This document shows positions 9,258 to 18,086 of a stretch of DNA of 64,000 nt, piece after piece. The stretch covers positions 186,001 through 250,000 of the forward strand of contig JAGWUP010000003.1 in the NCBI GenBank assembly GCA_028868375.1, in the 5' to 3' direction. The translations under genes and the position numbers were made by a program. This stretch comes from Elusimicrobiota bacterium. GTDB taxonomy: Bacteria; Elusimicrobiota; Elusimicrobia; UBA1565; UBA9628. Under the pieces are notes generated by a model. That model did not search any database and had not been told where the DNA came from. It worked only from the letters and a program-made list of their open reading frames with translations. Numbering within the stretch: position 1 is the stretch's first letter; the number at the start of each line of letters is the position of its first letter.

Positions 9258-10606
9258 GCGGCGACGGCCTCCCGGGGCGGAGCCGGAGGCGGAGAGGCCA
9301 GGCTGACGCGGGTGTTGCCCGGCGTGGCGTTCCAGAGGGTCAGCATCAGGACGGCCCCGATGATCGAGAAGGGGACGATCATCAAGGTCCAGGCCCCCCA
9401 GCCGAATTTATCGAGCATGGCGCCGAGCAGAAAGCCGGTCAGGCCGGAGGCCACGTACTGGATGCCGTCCAGAAGCCCGGTGACCGTGGCCGCCGCCCTG
9501 GTCCCGCCGAAGTCCATCGAGGCCGTGCCGGAAAGCATGCCGTGGACTCCGAAGATCCAGACGCAGTTAAAGCCGATCAGCCAGCAAGCCGCCGCGGCGG
9601 AGGAAGCCCAATGCAGCAGAAGCAGGGAGACGATCTGTCCCAGATAAAATATGAAGGCCACCGGAGGCCGGCGGGACTGGAACAGCCTGTCGCTCATCCA
9701 GCCGCAGAGCAGCCCTCCGATGATGCCGCCCACGGTGATGCCGCTGGTGGCGATGGAGAACAAGAGGGAGCCGTGCGTGACGTGGTAGACCTCCTTAAGA
9801 AAAGGCACGAACCATAAGAGCAGGCCCTGCCGCACGAAGCCCGTGCAGAACTCGGCGGCGATCAGGGTCAGGATGACCCTGTTGGAGAAGACCCGCGAGA
9901 CGAGATAGGCGTAATCGACCGGCTTGTCGCGGTCCGGATCGTCGCTGGTGGCGTCACCGGTGTGGAATTGCGCGAAGCCCGCGTCGCTGGGCTTGTCGGC
10001 CACCAGGAAGCGGTCGACCACGTACATCGTCAGCACGGCCGCCGAGGGGATGAGGAAGATGCAGTACCAAGGAAGCCACGCGAGGATCCAGCCGCCCACC
10101 GTCATGGCCAGGAAGTAGCCGCAGGAGATCATGATGCCGAAGACCCCCCCGAAGACTCCGCGCTCGCGCACGTGAAACCAGGGGGCGTTGACCTTGACGA
10201 TCGAGAGGGCCCCGAAGGACTGGAAGTACTGGTTGACGGCGTAGAGCAGGCTCATGCCGACCAGGACCTTCGTTCCCCAGCCGTTGAGAAACAGCACGCC
10301 GACCACGGCGTTGACGGCGGCGGTGCCCAAGGCGGCCAGCAGGATCGCCCGGCGGCCGCCGATGCGATCGGCCAGCGGACCGTTGAAGAAGACCGCCAAG
10401 GCGTAGGTCCAAAAGCCGGAGGTGGCGATGATGCCGAACTGCTCCTTGGAGAAATTAAAGCGCGTCATCAGCTCCGTGGAGGCCACGTTCAGGTTGTAGC
10501 GCGCCATGTAGAAGGTGGCGTAGGTCAAGCCCAGCGGAAACCAGTTCTGGAAGCGGCGGCGGCGGTATTCGGCGGTATGCAACGGGAGCGCGCTCATCTC
10601 GGCCAT
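9254..10606 (-). CDS. OPA-family major facilitator transporter (GlpT/UhpT-like)
   Basis: A 450-residue protein with twelve predicted membrane helices. The N-terminus (RRFQNWFPLGLTYATFYMAR, then LMTRFNFSKEQFGIIAT) matches the organophosphate:phosphate antiporter family, whose members exchange glycerol-3-phosphate or sugar phosphates for inorganic phosphate. The loop NGPLADRIGGRRAILL is the MFS signature. The substrate cannot be read from sequence. It has a good ribosome site (AGGAG before the ATG) and is the first gene of a two-gene operon with the HAD hydrolase. Confidence 0.88.
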   Translation of the reverse strand: MAEMSALPLHTAEYRRRRFQNWFPLGLTYATFYMARYNLNVASTELMTRFNFSKEQFGIIATSGFWTYALAVFFNGPLADRIGGRRAILLAALGTAAVNAVVGVLFLNGWGTKVLVGMSLLYAVNQYFQSFGALSIVKVNAPWFHVRERGVFGGVFGIMISCGYFLAMTVGGWILAWLPWYCIFLIPSAAVLTMYVVDRFLVADKPSDAGFAQFHTGDATSDDPDRDKPVDYAYLVSRVFSNRVILTLIAAEFCTGFVRQGLLLWFVPFLKEVYHVTHGSLLFSIATSGITVGGIIGGLLCGWMSDRLFQSRRPPVAFIFYLGQIVSLLLLHWASSAAAACWLIGFNCVWIFGVHGMLSGTASMDFGGTRAAATVTGLLDGIQYVASGLTGFLLGAMLDKFGWGAWTLMIVPFSIIGAVLMLTLWNATPGNTRVSLASPPPAPPREAVAA

Positions 10607-10674
10607 ATTTCTCCTGCGGGATCGATGTTAAGAGCTTGAGAGGAGATTTTAACATGCTTTAGCCGCCTTCGGCT

Positions 10675-10689
10675 TGCTAGAATCGCCGC
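10675..10689 (+). promoter_or_regulatory. Extended -10, leaderless start for the lgt-like gene
   Basis: TGC-TAGAAT (10675-10683) followed by exactly six bases (cgccgc) and the ATG at 10690. This puts the expected transcription start on the start codon. No clear -35; the TGn extension may compensate. Confidence 0.6.
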
Positions 10690-11466
10690 ATGCGGCCGAT
10701 CCTATTCTCGGCACTCGGGTTCTCCGTCGCTTCCTCCCCCGTCTTCTGCGGGCTGGCCGCCCTGGCGGCCTACCTCTATTTCGAGCGCCGCAGGGATCGC
10801 CTGGCGCTCTCCGAATTGGATTTCTGGGGATTGATCCTCTGTCTGGCCGTCGGAGTCTTCGCCGCCTCCGTCCTTTTCTACGCCGCGGCCTACGGCCGGG
10901 GTTGGACCGGCTCTCTTTCCTATTTATGGTCGCACCACGAGCCTGTGGGCGGCTCCTTTCTAGGAACCTATCTCGGGGCCGCATTGGCCGCCTGGGCCTA
11001 CTGCCGCGCGCGCGGCCTGAGATTCGCCCCCGTCGGCGACTGCCTGGGCGCCGCGACTCTCCTGGGGCTTTCCATCATGAAGCTGGGCTGCCTCTTCAAC
11101 GGCTGCTGCTACGGCCGGCCGACCACGCTTGCCTGGGGTCTGGTCTTTACCGGCCGCTGCGGGGTGCCGCAGGCCCTGCGCGGCATCCCCTTGCAGCCGA
11201 CGCAGATCTGCGAGTCCTTGGGCTCCTTGGCGATCTTCCTCTTTCTCGACCGCGTCCTCTTGCCCCGCATCGAGCGGGGCCGCTTGCGCCCTGGCTCGGC
11301 CCTGGCGGCCTCGGCGGGGTTCTACGCCGTCCTGCGCTTCTTCGTGGATTTTCTTCGCGGCACCGGCCCCGGACGCTACTCCCTCCCCGGCCTGACGCTG
11401 GCGCAGACTCTGGCGCTGCCGGCGATGCTGCTCTCGGCCGCTTGGCTGCGCTTGCGCGATGAGTAA
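10690..11466 (+). CDS. Prolipoprotein diacylglyceryl transferase-like membrane protein
   Basis: A 258-residue protein with about seven helices. VGGSFLGTYLGA, MKLGCLFNGCCYGRPTTLAWG and RGIPLQPTQICESLGSLA match the Lgt family, which moves diacylglycerol from phosphatidylglycerol to the lipobox Cys of lipoproteins. The signature reads GCLFNGCCYG instead of the usual GRxGNFIN, so this is a divergent branch and may not be the main Lgt of the cell. The window contains lipoprotein clients (2832, 15358). It overlaps the next gene by eight bases. Confidence 0.75.
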   Translation: MRPILFSALGFSVASSPVFCGLAALAAYLYFERRRDRLALSELDFWGLILCLAVGVFAASVLFYAAAYGRGWTGSLSYLWSHHEPVGGSFLGTYLGAALAAWAYCRARGLRFAPVGDCLGAATLLGLSIMKLGCLFNGCCYGRPTTLAWGLVFTGRCGVPQALRGIPLQPTQICESLGSLAIFLFLDRVLLPRIERGRLRPGSALAASAGFYAVLRFFVDFLRGTGPGRYSLPGLTLAQTLALPAMLLSAAWLRLRDE

Positions 11467-12289
11467 GCGCCTATCTAAGCGAAACCTGCGCCTCTGCTAC
11501 GCCGCGGCCGTCCTCTCAAGCTTTGCCGCCGTGCTCTGCTGGCGGCGGGACCTGAGCGTTCCCGCCTGGAACGGCCTGCTCTCGGCCCTGGCGCGCCCGG
11601 GCCCGGCGCCCTGGCCGCTGCTGGCCCAGGGTTTGCTGTTGGCGGCGATCCTCTCGGCCACGCTGTTTGCCCTGGCCTGGAGTCCGCGCCCCCTGCCCGA
11701 CGCGATCGCCATGCTGCTGGCCGCCGCCGCCGGCTGGGCCGCGGAGGCCTGGGGAACCAGGCTGGGCTTCTGGTCCTACTACACGCGGGAGCGGCCGCCG
11801 CTCTGGATCATCCCCGCCTGGATGCTCGGAACCCTCCTGGTCGAGCGCGCGGCCCGGGCGCTCGCGCGGCACGGCCGCCCGCCGGCGCTTCTGGACTCTT
11901 TCCTGCGTCCGCTCTGCCTGCTGGCGGTGCTGGTCTTCTGCGCTCCGAGGCTAAGGGACGCTGTCTCCTGGGCCGGCCCGGCGGCGGCGGCCGTTTGCCT
12001 CTGGCTGGGAGCCGGCCGCGGCGAGGAAAACTGGCGGCTGCCCGCCGCGATGTTCCTGGTGTTCTTCGCCGACGCCTGGGGCGCGGCCAGCCAGTGTTGG
12101 ACCTACTACCTGGGCCGCCAGCCCCCGGCCTTGGCCGCCGGCATCGCCTTCGCCATGGCCTTCGACGCGGCCCTCGCCGTCGGCTGCCTGCGCTTGGCCG
12201 ACGCGATTCTTCCCTTTACCGTTTTTTCTCTTGAAATCAGAGACGAAGAGCCGCACAATAACCCTGAAGCCTCAAGGAGAACGCCATGA
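11459..12289 (+). CDS. Polytopic membrane protein, unknown
   Basis: A 276-residue protein with about eight hydrophobic segments and no soluble domain. Conserved-looking polar spots in the membrane region are EAWGTRLGFWSYYTRERPP and ADAWGAASQCWTYYLGRQPP, which resemble each other (WGxxxxxWxYY) and suggest an internal duplication. I do not recognise the family. The start overlaps the Lgt-like gene by eight bases and the stop overlaps the next ATG, so it belongs to a three-gene operon. Confidence 0.7.
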   Translation: MSKRLSKRNLRLCYAAAVLSSFAAVLCWRRDLSVPAWNGLLSALARPGPAPWPLLAQGLLLAAILSATLFALAWSPRPLPDAIAMLLAAAAGWAAEAWGTRLGFWSYYTRERPPLWIIPAWMLGTLLVERAARALARHGRPPALLDSFLRPLCLLAVLVFCAPRLRDAVSWAGPAAAAVCLWLGAGRGEENWRLPAAMFLVFFADAWGAASQCWTYYLGRQPPALAAGIAFAMAFDAALAVGCLRLADAILPFTVFSLEIRDEEPHNNPEASRRTP

Positions 12290-12552
12290 CCGCTAAACTG
12301 CTTCGCGCCGCCGTGATCGCGCTGAGCCTCACCGTCTTCGGCCTGATGGCCGTCTCGCGCCGCTCCTCGGCGGCCAGTTCGGGCAGCGATAACTCGAGTC
12401 AAACCAACACCACCAACGGGCCCACGAATCAGCCCGCGCCCCCCAGCAACGCTCAGCCAGCGTCCCAAAATACCACCTCGGGCACTACCGCCACCAGCAC
12501 TCCGTCAACAGGTAGCAGTAGCCCGTGCGGGAACTGCGGCAGCGGAGCCTGA
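12286..12552 (+). CDS. Small secreted Ser/Thr/Asn-rich protein ending CGNCGSGA
   Basis: An 88-residue protein: a signal peptide (residues 1-29, ending SSA), then a low-complexity stretch of Ser, Thr, Asn, Pro and Gln, and the terminus SSPCGNCGSGA. There is no other Cys. The only structured element is the C-terminal CxxC with Gly, which could bind a metal, be oxidised, or be a sorting or modification site. The ATG overlaps the upstream stop by four bases. It ends four bases from the convergent gene at 12557. Confidence 0.6.
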   Translation: MTAKLLRAAVIALSLTVFGLMAVSRRSSAASSGSDNSSQTNTTNGPTNQPAPPSNAQPASQNTTSGTTATSTPSTGSSSPCGNCGSGA

Positions 12553-12556
12553 CGCG

Positions 12557-13381
12557 CTAACGGCTCGAGGCCGAGGGCGCCAGACTCTGCGCCATCGCAG
12601 CCAGCCTCGATACGTCGGCTCCGGGGGGCATGCCCGCCAAGGCGTTGGGGATATTTTTCTGGATGTCTCCCGAGACCTGGCCCAGATACTGTTGGACTCC
12701 GGGGTCCTGCGTCATGAAGTGTTGGGCTTCCTTATATATAACCGCCGGAGGCGGGGCTTCCCTCAATGCGTCGAAGATCATGCCCAGGGCCGCCCTCCAG
12801 GCCTGCGGGTCGGCCATGCGTCGGCTGATCTCGGCGCGGACCTCGGGCAGGGCGATGGCGTCGCGGGCGAACTGAAAGGGATCGCCGTCGCGATCGAAAC
12901 GCCGCTTGATCGCCATGTAGCGCGGCATGGCTCCGAATTCCTGGTTGACCTGCCGGACGACCGGATACTGCCGATAATAGCGATCTGTGATTCGCCCCAG
13001 CTTCGTTTCATAAGCCGCCAATTCCGCCCCGTGCCGGGCCAGGAAGGCCTGTTCCTCCACTCGCAGGGACGGCGGCGCGCTTGGCGCCGAGGTTTGTCCG
13101 GCCGCGCCGGCGGGCCGGCGCGAGAAGCCGGCCAAGCCGGGAGCGGCGACCGGAGCCGGGCTGGCGGGCTGCGGCATCGCAGCGGCGGGCATGGACGGCC
13201 TGGGCGAGGCGGCGGCCTGGGGCAAGGAGCGCACATGAGACAAGTCGATGCCCCTCATCGGGACCGCCGAGTCGCGCGAGGAGCCGAACAGCCAATAGGC
13301 CGCCAGAAGGCAGGAGCCGCCCAATGCCGCCAGCGTCAATGCGAGAAGAAGCGGATTGCCGCGCTTCGGCGCCTCGCTCAT
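12557..13381 (-). CDS. Membrane-anchored protein of unknown function
   Basis: A 274-residue protein with one N-terminal membrane helix (about residues 10-31), a Pro/Ala-rich linker (about 55-100) and a helical soluble domain starting near LRVEEQAFLARHGAELAAYE. No motif recognised. The domain is probably periplasmic. Its promoter is the best consensus promoter of the window and predicts a leaderless message. Confidence 0.7.
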   Translation of the reverse strand: MSEAPKRGNPLLLALTLAALGGSCLLAAYWLFGSSRDSAVPMRGIDLSHVRSLPQAAASPRPSMPAAAMPQPASPAPVAAPGLAGFSRRPAGAAGQTSAPSAPPSLRVEEQAFLARHGAELAAYETKLGRITDRYYRQYPVVRQVNQEFGAMPRYMAIKRRFDRDGDPFQFARDAIALPEVRAEISRRMADPQAWRAALGMIFDALREAPPPAVIYKEAQHFMTQDPGVQQYLGQVSGDIQKNIPNALAGMPPGADVSRLAAMAQSLAPSASSR

Positions 13382-13416
13382 GACGGGAGTATGGCCCCGT
13401 CGCCGGGACTTGTCAA
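13382..13416 (-). promoter_or_regulatory. TTGACA-17-CATACT promoter, leaderless
   Basis: Read on the minus strand: TTGACA (13416-13411), a 17-base spacer, CATACT (13393-13388), then exactly six bases to the ATG at 13381. The -35 is a perfect consensus, and the -10 hexamer differs from TATAAT at two positions. The -35 overlaps the stop region of the upstream HAD gene. Confidence 0.8.
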
Positions 13417-14132
13417 GCGGCGGCGGCGCGCGCGCCGCCGCGGGCGCGCCAGACCGCCTCTGGAGTCAGGCGCGAGAAGTCCGCGGCCGCCAGGCAAGCC
13501 CAACGGAACTCCCCCGCGCCGTGCGAGGTCGTGATCGCCGCCACCGACATTCCGGCCCGATGCGCCGCCTCCTCGCCGAGAAGAGAGTCCTCGAAGACCA
13601 CGCAGCGACGCGGCGCCACTCCGAGCTCGGCGGCAAGAGCCAGGAAGGTCTCCGGATGCGGCTTTCCGCGGCGCACCTGGGCGGCGGTGACGACGGCGTC
13701 GAAGCGGCGGCGCAGCCCCAGGCCGCCAAGCAGGAAGGAGACGTTATCCTCCAAGGCTCCGGTGCCCAAGCCCAAGCGCCAGCCCTGGCGGCGGGCGCTC
13801 GATAAGAAGGACCGCAAGCCGCGCGCGCAGCGCAGGGCCGGACGATAGAGCCTTCGATAAAGCCGCTCCTTGTCCCGGCAGAGGTCGAGCGCCTCTTGCC
13901 GGGGCACCTTGCGCCTGAAATAATACGCGAGGACCTCCCGCGTCGGCATGCCCATCGTCCGCTCGCGAAACTCGCGCGCGTCGAGGACGATGCCTCTCTT
14001 CAGAAAGAAGCGCCGCCAGGCCTCGACATGGGCCGGCATGTTGTCGGCGACGACGCCGTCCATGTCCAGCAGGAAGGCGCGCGCCCGGGAGCGCCGGAGG
14101 CCGTCTAGAACGGGAAGACGAGCTGCGGGCAC
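13413..14132 (-). CDS. HAD hydrolase, beta-phosphoglucomutase-like
   Basis: About 239 residues. Motif I is FLLDMDGVVADN with the nucleophile Asp and the Gly-Val characteristic of the beta-phosphoglucomutase/phosphatase group; a helical cap follows; motif III Lys is in GKPHPETFLALA and motif IV in VVFEDSLLGEEAAHRAG. The frame stays open far upstream, but the only sensible start just before motif I is the GTG at 14132, which overlaps the end of the preceding gene by 28 bases. It could be a sugar-phosphate mutase or phosphatase; the substrate is unknown. Confidence 0.82.
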   Translation of the reverse strand: MPAARLPVLDGLRRSRARAFLLDMDGVVADNMPAHVEAWRRFFLKRGIVLDAREFRERTMGMPTREVLAYYFRRKVPRQEALDLCRDKERLYRRLYRPALRCARGLRSFLSSARRQGWRLGLGTGALEDNVSFLLGGLGLRRRFDAVVTAAQVRRGKPHPETFLALAAELGVAPRRCVVFEDSLLGEEAAHRAGMSVAAITTSHGAGEFRWACLAAADFSRLTPEAVWRARGGARAAAA

Positions 14133-14452
14133 GCCGGATGGGCGGGCAATCCTTCCATCACCGGAGGGTAGCGGCGCTCGCTGGCGTCGGCGCAGCGATA
14201 GACGCAGGCGCCGCCCTCGATGCCGATCAGGCCGCAGGAGCCGTCGTGGCGGACGGAGGAGCGCGCCGGCTTTCCGGCGGGCTGGGATTGGCGCGGCTGC
14301 GCCTCGGCGATGATCTTGCGCAGACGGGCGATCAGGGAGCTCGTGTCGGTCGCCTGGGGGCGGCTTGAGTCGACTATCGGGGCGGCGGCGGCGCTTAAGG
14401 CGCCGGCGCAAAAGAGAGCGGCGGCAAAAACGACGGGCAAACGAAGCTTCAT
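14105..14452 (-). CDS. Small secreted protein, unknown
   Basis: A 115-residue exported protein with a clear signal peptide (MKLRLPVVFAAALFCAGALS, cleavage near AAA). The mature part has a short helical stretch (SLIARLRKIIAEAQ) and a C-terminal region with four cysteines (GSCGLIGIEGGACVYRCADA and HPACPQ), compatible with two disulfides. A ribosome site AGGAGG lies upstream of the ATG. Followed by the HAD gene with a short overlap. Confidence 0.65.
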   Translation of the reverse strand: MKLRLPVVFAAALFCAGALSAAAAPIVDSSRPQATDTSSLIARLRKIIAEAQPRQSQPAGKPARSSVRHDGSCGLIGIEGGACVYRCADASERRYPPVMEGLPAHPACPQLVFPF

Positions 14453-14496
14453 CGGGACTACCTCCTGGGGTGAGCGTCATTTTAGCATATTCTCCC

Positions 14497-14533
14497 CTGG
14501 CAGGAGCCGAACAGGCGCCCTATACTGGGCGGC
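14497..14533 (+). promoter_or_regulatory. CTGGCA-18-TATACT promoter, near-leaderless
   Basis: CTGGCA (14497-14502) matches the -35 consensus at four of six positions, with an 18-base spacer to TATACT (14521-14526). The gap to the ATG at 14534 is seven bases, which predicts a leader of zero or one base. Confidence 0.6.
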
Positions 14534-15319
14534 ATGGGAAGCTGGGGCGCGCTGCTGGTCCTTCTAGCCTCCGCGCCATTAGCCGCCCAGACTCGCTTGC
14601 CCCTGACCCGCGCCCAAGCCGAGGCCGTCGGCCGCATGATCTGGCGCAACGAGGGAGGCGGACGCGTCGAAAACCTGACGCATTGGAACCCGCGAGAAAA
14701 CTTCGCCTCCATGGGAATCGGCCACTTCATCTGGTATCCGGCCGGAGCGCATAGGACTTTCACCGAGAGCTTCCCGCTGCTGGCCCGCTGGCTGTCGGCC
14801 AGCGGCGCGCGCGTGCCGGCCTGGGCCCTGGCCCGAAACTGCCCCTGGCCCAACCGCAAGGCCTTCGATGCCGCCCGCGGCGGCCAGAGGCTTCGCTCGC
14901 TGCGCTCCCTGCTCTCGCGAACCGTCGCGGCGCAAGCCCTCTTCATGGCGGCGCGCGCCCGCGTCGCATTGCCAAAGTTGCTGCGCGGGCTTCCTGACGA
15001 TGAACAAGCCGTCCTTGCCGCGCGCTACGACCGTCTCTCCTCCACCCCGAACGGCGTCTACGCGCTGGTCGACTACGTGAACTTCAAGGGCGAGGGCGTC
15101 TCAGCGCTGGAGCGCTACCAGGGCGTGGGCTGGGGCCTGCGCCAAGTCTTGCTGCAAATGTCGGATGGCTCCGCCAAGGAGGCTCCGGCGGCCTTTAGCG
15201 AGGCCGCGTCGACGGTGCTGCGCCGGCGCGTCGCCCTGTCTCCGGCTTGGCGCGGGGAGCGCTTTTGGCTGCCCGGCTGGCTGGCCCGCGTGGCCACCTA
15301 CAAGCAACCCCTCTACTGA
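14534..15319 (+). CDS. Secreted protein, possibly hydrolase-like
   Basis: A 261-residue exported protein with a short signal peptide (ends in LAAQ). The mature start contains RMIWRNEGGGRVENLTHWN and SMGIGHFIWYPAG, which carry a Glu and a His in a lysozyme-like spacing, but I cannot assign it to a peptidoglycan hydrolase family with confidence. The rest is helical with conserved-looking YVNFKGEG and YQGVGWGLRQVL. Monocistronic; Pal follows under its own promoter. Confidence 0.65.
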   Translation: MGSWGALLVLLASAPLAAQTRLPLTRAQAEAVGRMIWRNEGGGRVENLTHWNPRENFASMGIGHFIWYPAGAHRTFTESFPLLARWLSASGARVPAWALARNCPWPNRKAFDAARGGQRLRSLRSLLSRTVAAQALFMAARARVALPKLLRGLPDDEQAVLAARYDRLSSTPNGVYALVDYVNFKGEGVSALERYQGVGWGLRQVLLQMSDGSAKEAPAAFSEAASTVLRRRVALSPAWRGERFWLPGWLARVATYKQPLY

Positions 15320-15320
15320 G

Positions 15321-15351
15321 TTGCATAACCGCTCGGCTTTGGAGGTATAAT
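15321..15351 (+). promoter_or_regulatory. TTGCAT-19-TATAAT promoter, leaderless Pal gene
   Basis: TATAAT at 15346-15351 is a perfect -10, six bases before the ATG at 15358. TTGCAT (15321-15326) is a weak -35 with a long 19-base spacer. The GGAGG at 15341-15345 is probably not a ribosome site, because it would lie upstream of the transcription start. Confidence 0.6.
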
Positions 15352-15357
15352 GCCTTC

Positions 15358-15915
15358 ATGAAAACATCATCCAAATTATTTTTTGCCGCCGTCTCCGGGG
15401 CGTTGCTGGCCGCCTGCGCCACCCCCTCGAGCATGCGCAACTCCGCCTCCAGGACCCAGCCGGCGGTACAAGCCGCCGACGCCGGCGTCGCCGCGGCCAA
15501 CCAGCCGGAACCCTCCGTCCGCGACGAGGCCACGCAGACGATTCCGGAATTGAGCGCAGTCCATTTCCCCTTCGACAAGGCGGACCTGAGCCCGGCGGAC
15601 GAGGCCATCCTGGCCTCCAACGCCGCCTGGCTGAAATCCCACCCCGACATGACCGTCCAGGTCGCGGGACACTGCGATCAGCGCGGAACGACGGAATATA
15701 ACCTGGCCCTGGGCCAGCGCCGCGCCTCGGCCGTGCGCGACTATTACCGCATGCTGGGCGTTTCGCCCGCCCGCGTGGCCACGATCAGCTACGGCAAGGA
15801 GAAGCCGCTCTGCCAGGAGGCCACGCAAGCCTGCTGGGCGCAGAACCGCCGAGCCGAGACCCTGGCCGTGATGCGCGCCGTCAGCCAGAACGCCAAGGGC
15901 GCGACCGGACTCTAG
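15358..15915 (+). CDS. pal: Peptidoglycan-associated lipoprotein (OmpA/Pal family)
   Basis: A 185-residue lipoprotein. The signal ends in LLAAC (lipobox Cys at residue 19). The C-terminal OmpA-like domain begins near AVHFPFDKADLSP, includes VAGHCDQRGTTEYNLALGQR and ARVATISYGKEKP, which contain the Asp and Arg that bind diaminopimelate, and ends with NRRAE. It tethers the outer membrane to peptidoglycan. No tol genes are nearby. Confidence 0.92.
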   Translation: MKTSSKLFFAAVSGALLAACATPSSMRNSASRTQPAVQAADAGVAAANQPEPSVRDEATQTIPELSAVHFPFDKADLSPADEAILASNAAWLKSHPDMTVQVAGHCDQRGTTEYNLALGQRRASAVRDYYRMLGVSPARVATISYGKEKPLCQEATQACWAQNRRAETLAVMRAVSQNAKGATGL

Positions 15916-15935
15916 CAGCGGCTTGCCCGTTTAAC

Positions 15936-16886
15936 CTAGCCGCCGAAGGACTTCGAGAAGGTCAGCGTGTAGGCGGAGGCCCCTTGGCTGACGTAGGGGA
16001 TCGGCGGAACGATCAGGGTGCTCAAGCCCCACGGCAGGTAGGAGGCCTCCAGGCCCACCGCCGCCACCGGCTCCCGGCTGGGATTGCTGCGGGAGCTTAA
16101 GCGCTCCCCAGTGGTCAAGAAATCGAAGGAGCCCTTGTCGGCGACCTGCTTGAAAGCGTAATTGACCATCACGAAGGGGCTGAGCCTCGCAAAGCCCGCT
16201 TTGAACTGCGGGGAGATGCCCGCCAGGACGCCCGGCGACTGGATGTTGACGTCGGTGGTGACGCGGTAGCGCCCCGCTCCGCGCGGGGCATACGGAGCGT
16301 CGACGACCGTGTCGACCGAGGCGAACTCCGAGATCGACATGTAGGACAAGCCGATGATCATCGGCAGGCGAAAGCCGTCCGGATCCTTGTCCTGTCCCCA
16401 TTGGGAGGGATCCCAGTTCAGCGTGGCCGCGACGATCGCGCCCCGCGCCGTGTCGCCGCCGTAATAGCCCAGGGACGGCTGCCCGGGAGACACCACCGTC
16501 ATCTCCAGGCGACGCCCGTCCCCCTTGAAATAGGCGCCGAGAACCCCGAAGCCGAAGTCCCCGTAATCGGTCTCGAAGAGCGTCGTGTCGGCGGCGGCCG
16601 CCGCGCCCAGTCCGGAAAGCCTCTGGTCCCGGCTGTCCGAGGAATCGGTCAGCGGCAGATCCTTGGTGTAATCATAGAGGAAATAGCCCGGCACGGCCTT
16701 CACGTCCCAGCGCCCCTTCTTCATCGGCTTGGTCGGGAAGGCATGCGGCAGGAAATCCGAGAGCACGCGGAAGGCCCCGAAATCCTGGGAGGTTTCCCCT
16801 CCCGTGGCCAAGGCGCGCCGCGCCGGCAGGACCGCGAGCAAGCAGGCCGTCGCGATCAAGGAAGGAACCCTCACCAGATGTTTCAT
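15936..16886 (-). CDS. Probable outer-membrane beta-barrel protein
   Basis: About 316 residues with a signal peptide (KHLVRVPSLIATACLLAVLP, cleavage near ALA). The mature protein is rich in alternating polar/hydrophobic strands with Gly and Tyr and ends in a strand TLTFSKSFGG, typical of a small outer-membrane barrel of the transport or phenol-degradation-like type. Two adjacent ATGs exist; the second (16886) has the better distance to GGAGG. Function unknown. Confidence 0.7.
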   Translation of the reverse strand: MKHLVRVPSLIATACLLAVLPARRALATGGETSQDFGAFRVLSDFLPHAFPTKPMKKGRWDVKAVPGYFLYDYTKDLPLTDSSDSRDQRLSGLGAAAAADTTLFETDYGDFGFGVLGAYFKGDGRRLEMTVVSPGQPSLGYYGGDTARGAIVAATLNWDPSQWGQDKDPDGFRLPMIIGLSYMSISEFASVDTVVDAPYAPRGAGRYRVTTDVNIQSPGVLAGISPQFKAGFARLSPFVMVNYAFKQVADKGSFDFLTTGERLSSRSNPSREPVAAVGLEASYLPWGLSTLIVPPIPYVSQGASAYTLTFSKSFGG

Positions 16887-16991
16887 CATGCCTCCGAAAG
16901 ATCGCCGGATCGCCGGCAAAAAATTTGCAACCGCACCTTCTTCGGGTCGAGCATCATAACACATTTGCCGCAAAACGCGCGCTTGGCCTTA

Positions 16992-18086
16992 TCAGGCCAG
17001 GATCGCCTCCAGGACGCGGGCTCCGGCGTCGGGGCGCCCTAGACGCCTGGCCGCGCGGCGTAGCGTCAGAAGCCGCCGCGGCCGCAGAAGAGAGGCCGCC
17101 AGCGCCGGCAGCTCCTCCGGTTGCCCGACCACCACGGCGGCGCCGGCGCGGGAGAGAAACTCCGCGTTGGCCAGCTCCTGGCCGGCGATGGGGTCGAAGA
17201 CGACCAGGGGCAGGCCCAGGGCCAGGCTCTCCGCGCTGGTCAGCCCTCCCGGCTTGCCGACCATCAGATCGGCCGCCTCCATGAGGCGCCGCATCTCGCA
17301 AGCCTCGACTCGCCCGCGCACGTCGGCGCGGCGGGCAGGCAGCGTCCGCCTCAAGCTGCCGGCCAAGGCCTCGTTGTCGCCGCAAACCACGGCCAGCCGC
17401 GCCTGGGGCAAGCCGGACAGCAGCTCCTCGCAAGCCTCGGCCAAGCGGCCCAACCCGCGGCCGCCGCCGGAAAGCAGGATCAGCCGCTCGCCTCGCCCAA
17501 TGCGCAGCGCCCGCCGCGCGGCGGTCTTGTCCGGCGGGGCGTCGAAAACCGGATGCAGAGGAATCCCGGCATCCAGCAGCAGCTTGCGCGGAATGCCTCG
17601 CTTGGCCATCATCTTGGCGCCCGCGGCGTTGGCGGTGACGTAGAGATCGGCGCCGGGAACCGCCCAATAGGGATGCGGGAGAAAATCGGTGCAGACCCCG
17701 ATCAGGCGCGTCTTTAGCCCGTCCATTTCCTTTGCCAACGTCAAGGCCGCGAAGGGCCCCGCATGCGTGCAGACGATGCGGTCCGGCTTAAGACGCGCTA
17801 CGGCTTCCAGCAGGCGCTGGCCCGCGAAAAGGTGGTAGACCTTCCTCCAATTGGACAAGATGTCCGCCGCCGACTCGTTGTCGTGGATCGTCGTCCAAAG
17901 GCTCGGGAAGCTCTGGATCAGCGCGAGGTAAAGATTATTGATCGCCGGGCCCAGGATCTTATGGTAATCCGCGCTGATGTCGAGGCAGGAGGCCTCATGC
18001 CCCAGGGCGCGGGCGCGTTCCTCCAACGCATGGGCCGCGCTGGCGTGGCCGGAAGGCGCAAAGCCGTAGACAAACAGCAGCCTCAC
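16992..18086 (-). CDS. Glycosyltransferase, MGDG synthase/MurG-like (GT28 type)
   Basis: A 364-residue GT-B fold enzyme. The N-terminus MRLLFVYGFAPSGHASAAHA and the interval CTHAGPFAALTLAKEM are like diglyceride glucosyl/galactosyltransferases, and the donor site is seen in LLSGGGRGLGRL and MVGKPGGLTSAESLALGLPL, the GGxTxxE motif. It probably glycosylates a membrane lipid such as diacylglycerol at the cytoplasmic face. The GTG start has a leaderless-type -10 upstream. Monocistronic. Confidence 0.85.
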   Translation of the reverse strand: MRLLFVYGFAPSGHASAAHALEERARALGHEASCLDISADYHKILGPAINNLYLALIQSFPSLWTTIHDNESAADILSNWRKVYHLFAGQRLLEAVARLKPDRIVCTHAGPFAALTLAKEMDGLKTRLIGVCTDFLPHPYWAVPGADLYVTANAAGAKMMAKRGIPRKLLLDAGIPLHPVFDAPPDKTAARRALRIGRGERLILLSGGGRGLGRLAEACEELLSGLPQARLAVVCGDNEALAGSLRRTLPARRADVRGRVEACEMRRLMEAADLMVGKPGGLTSAESLALGLPLVVFDPIAGQELANAEFLSRAGAAVVVGQPEELPALAASLLRPRRLLTLRRAARRLGRPDAGARVLEAILA

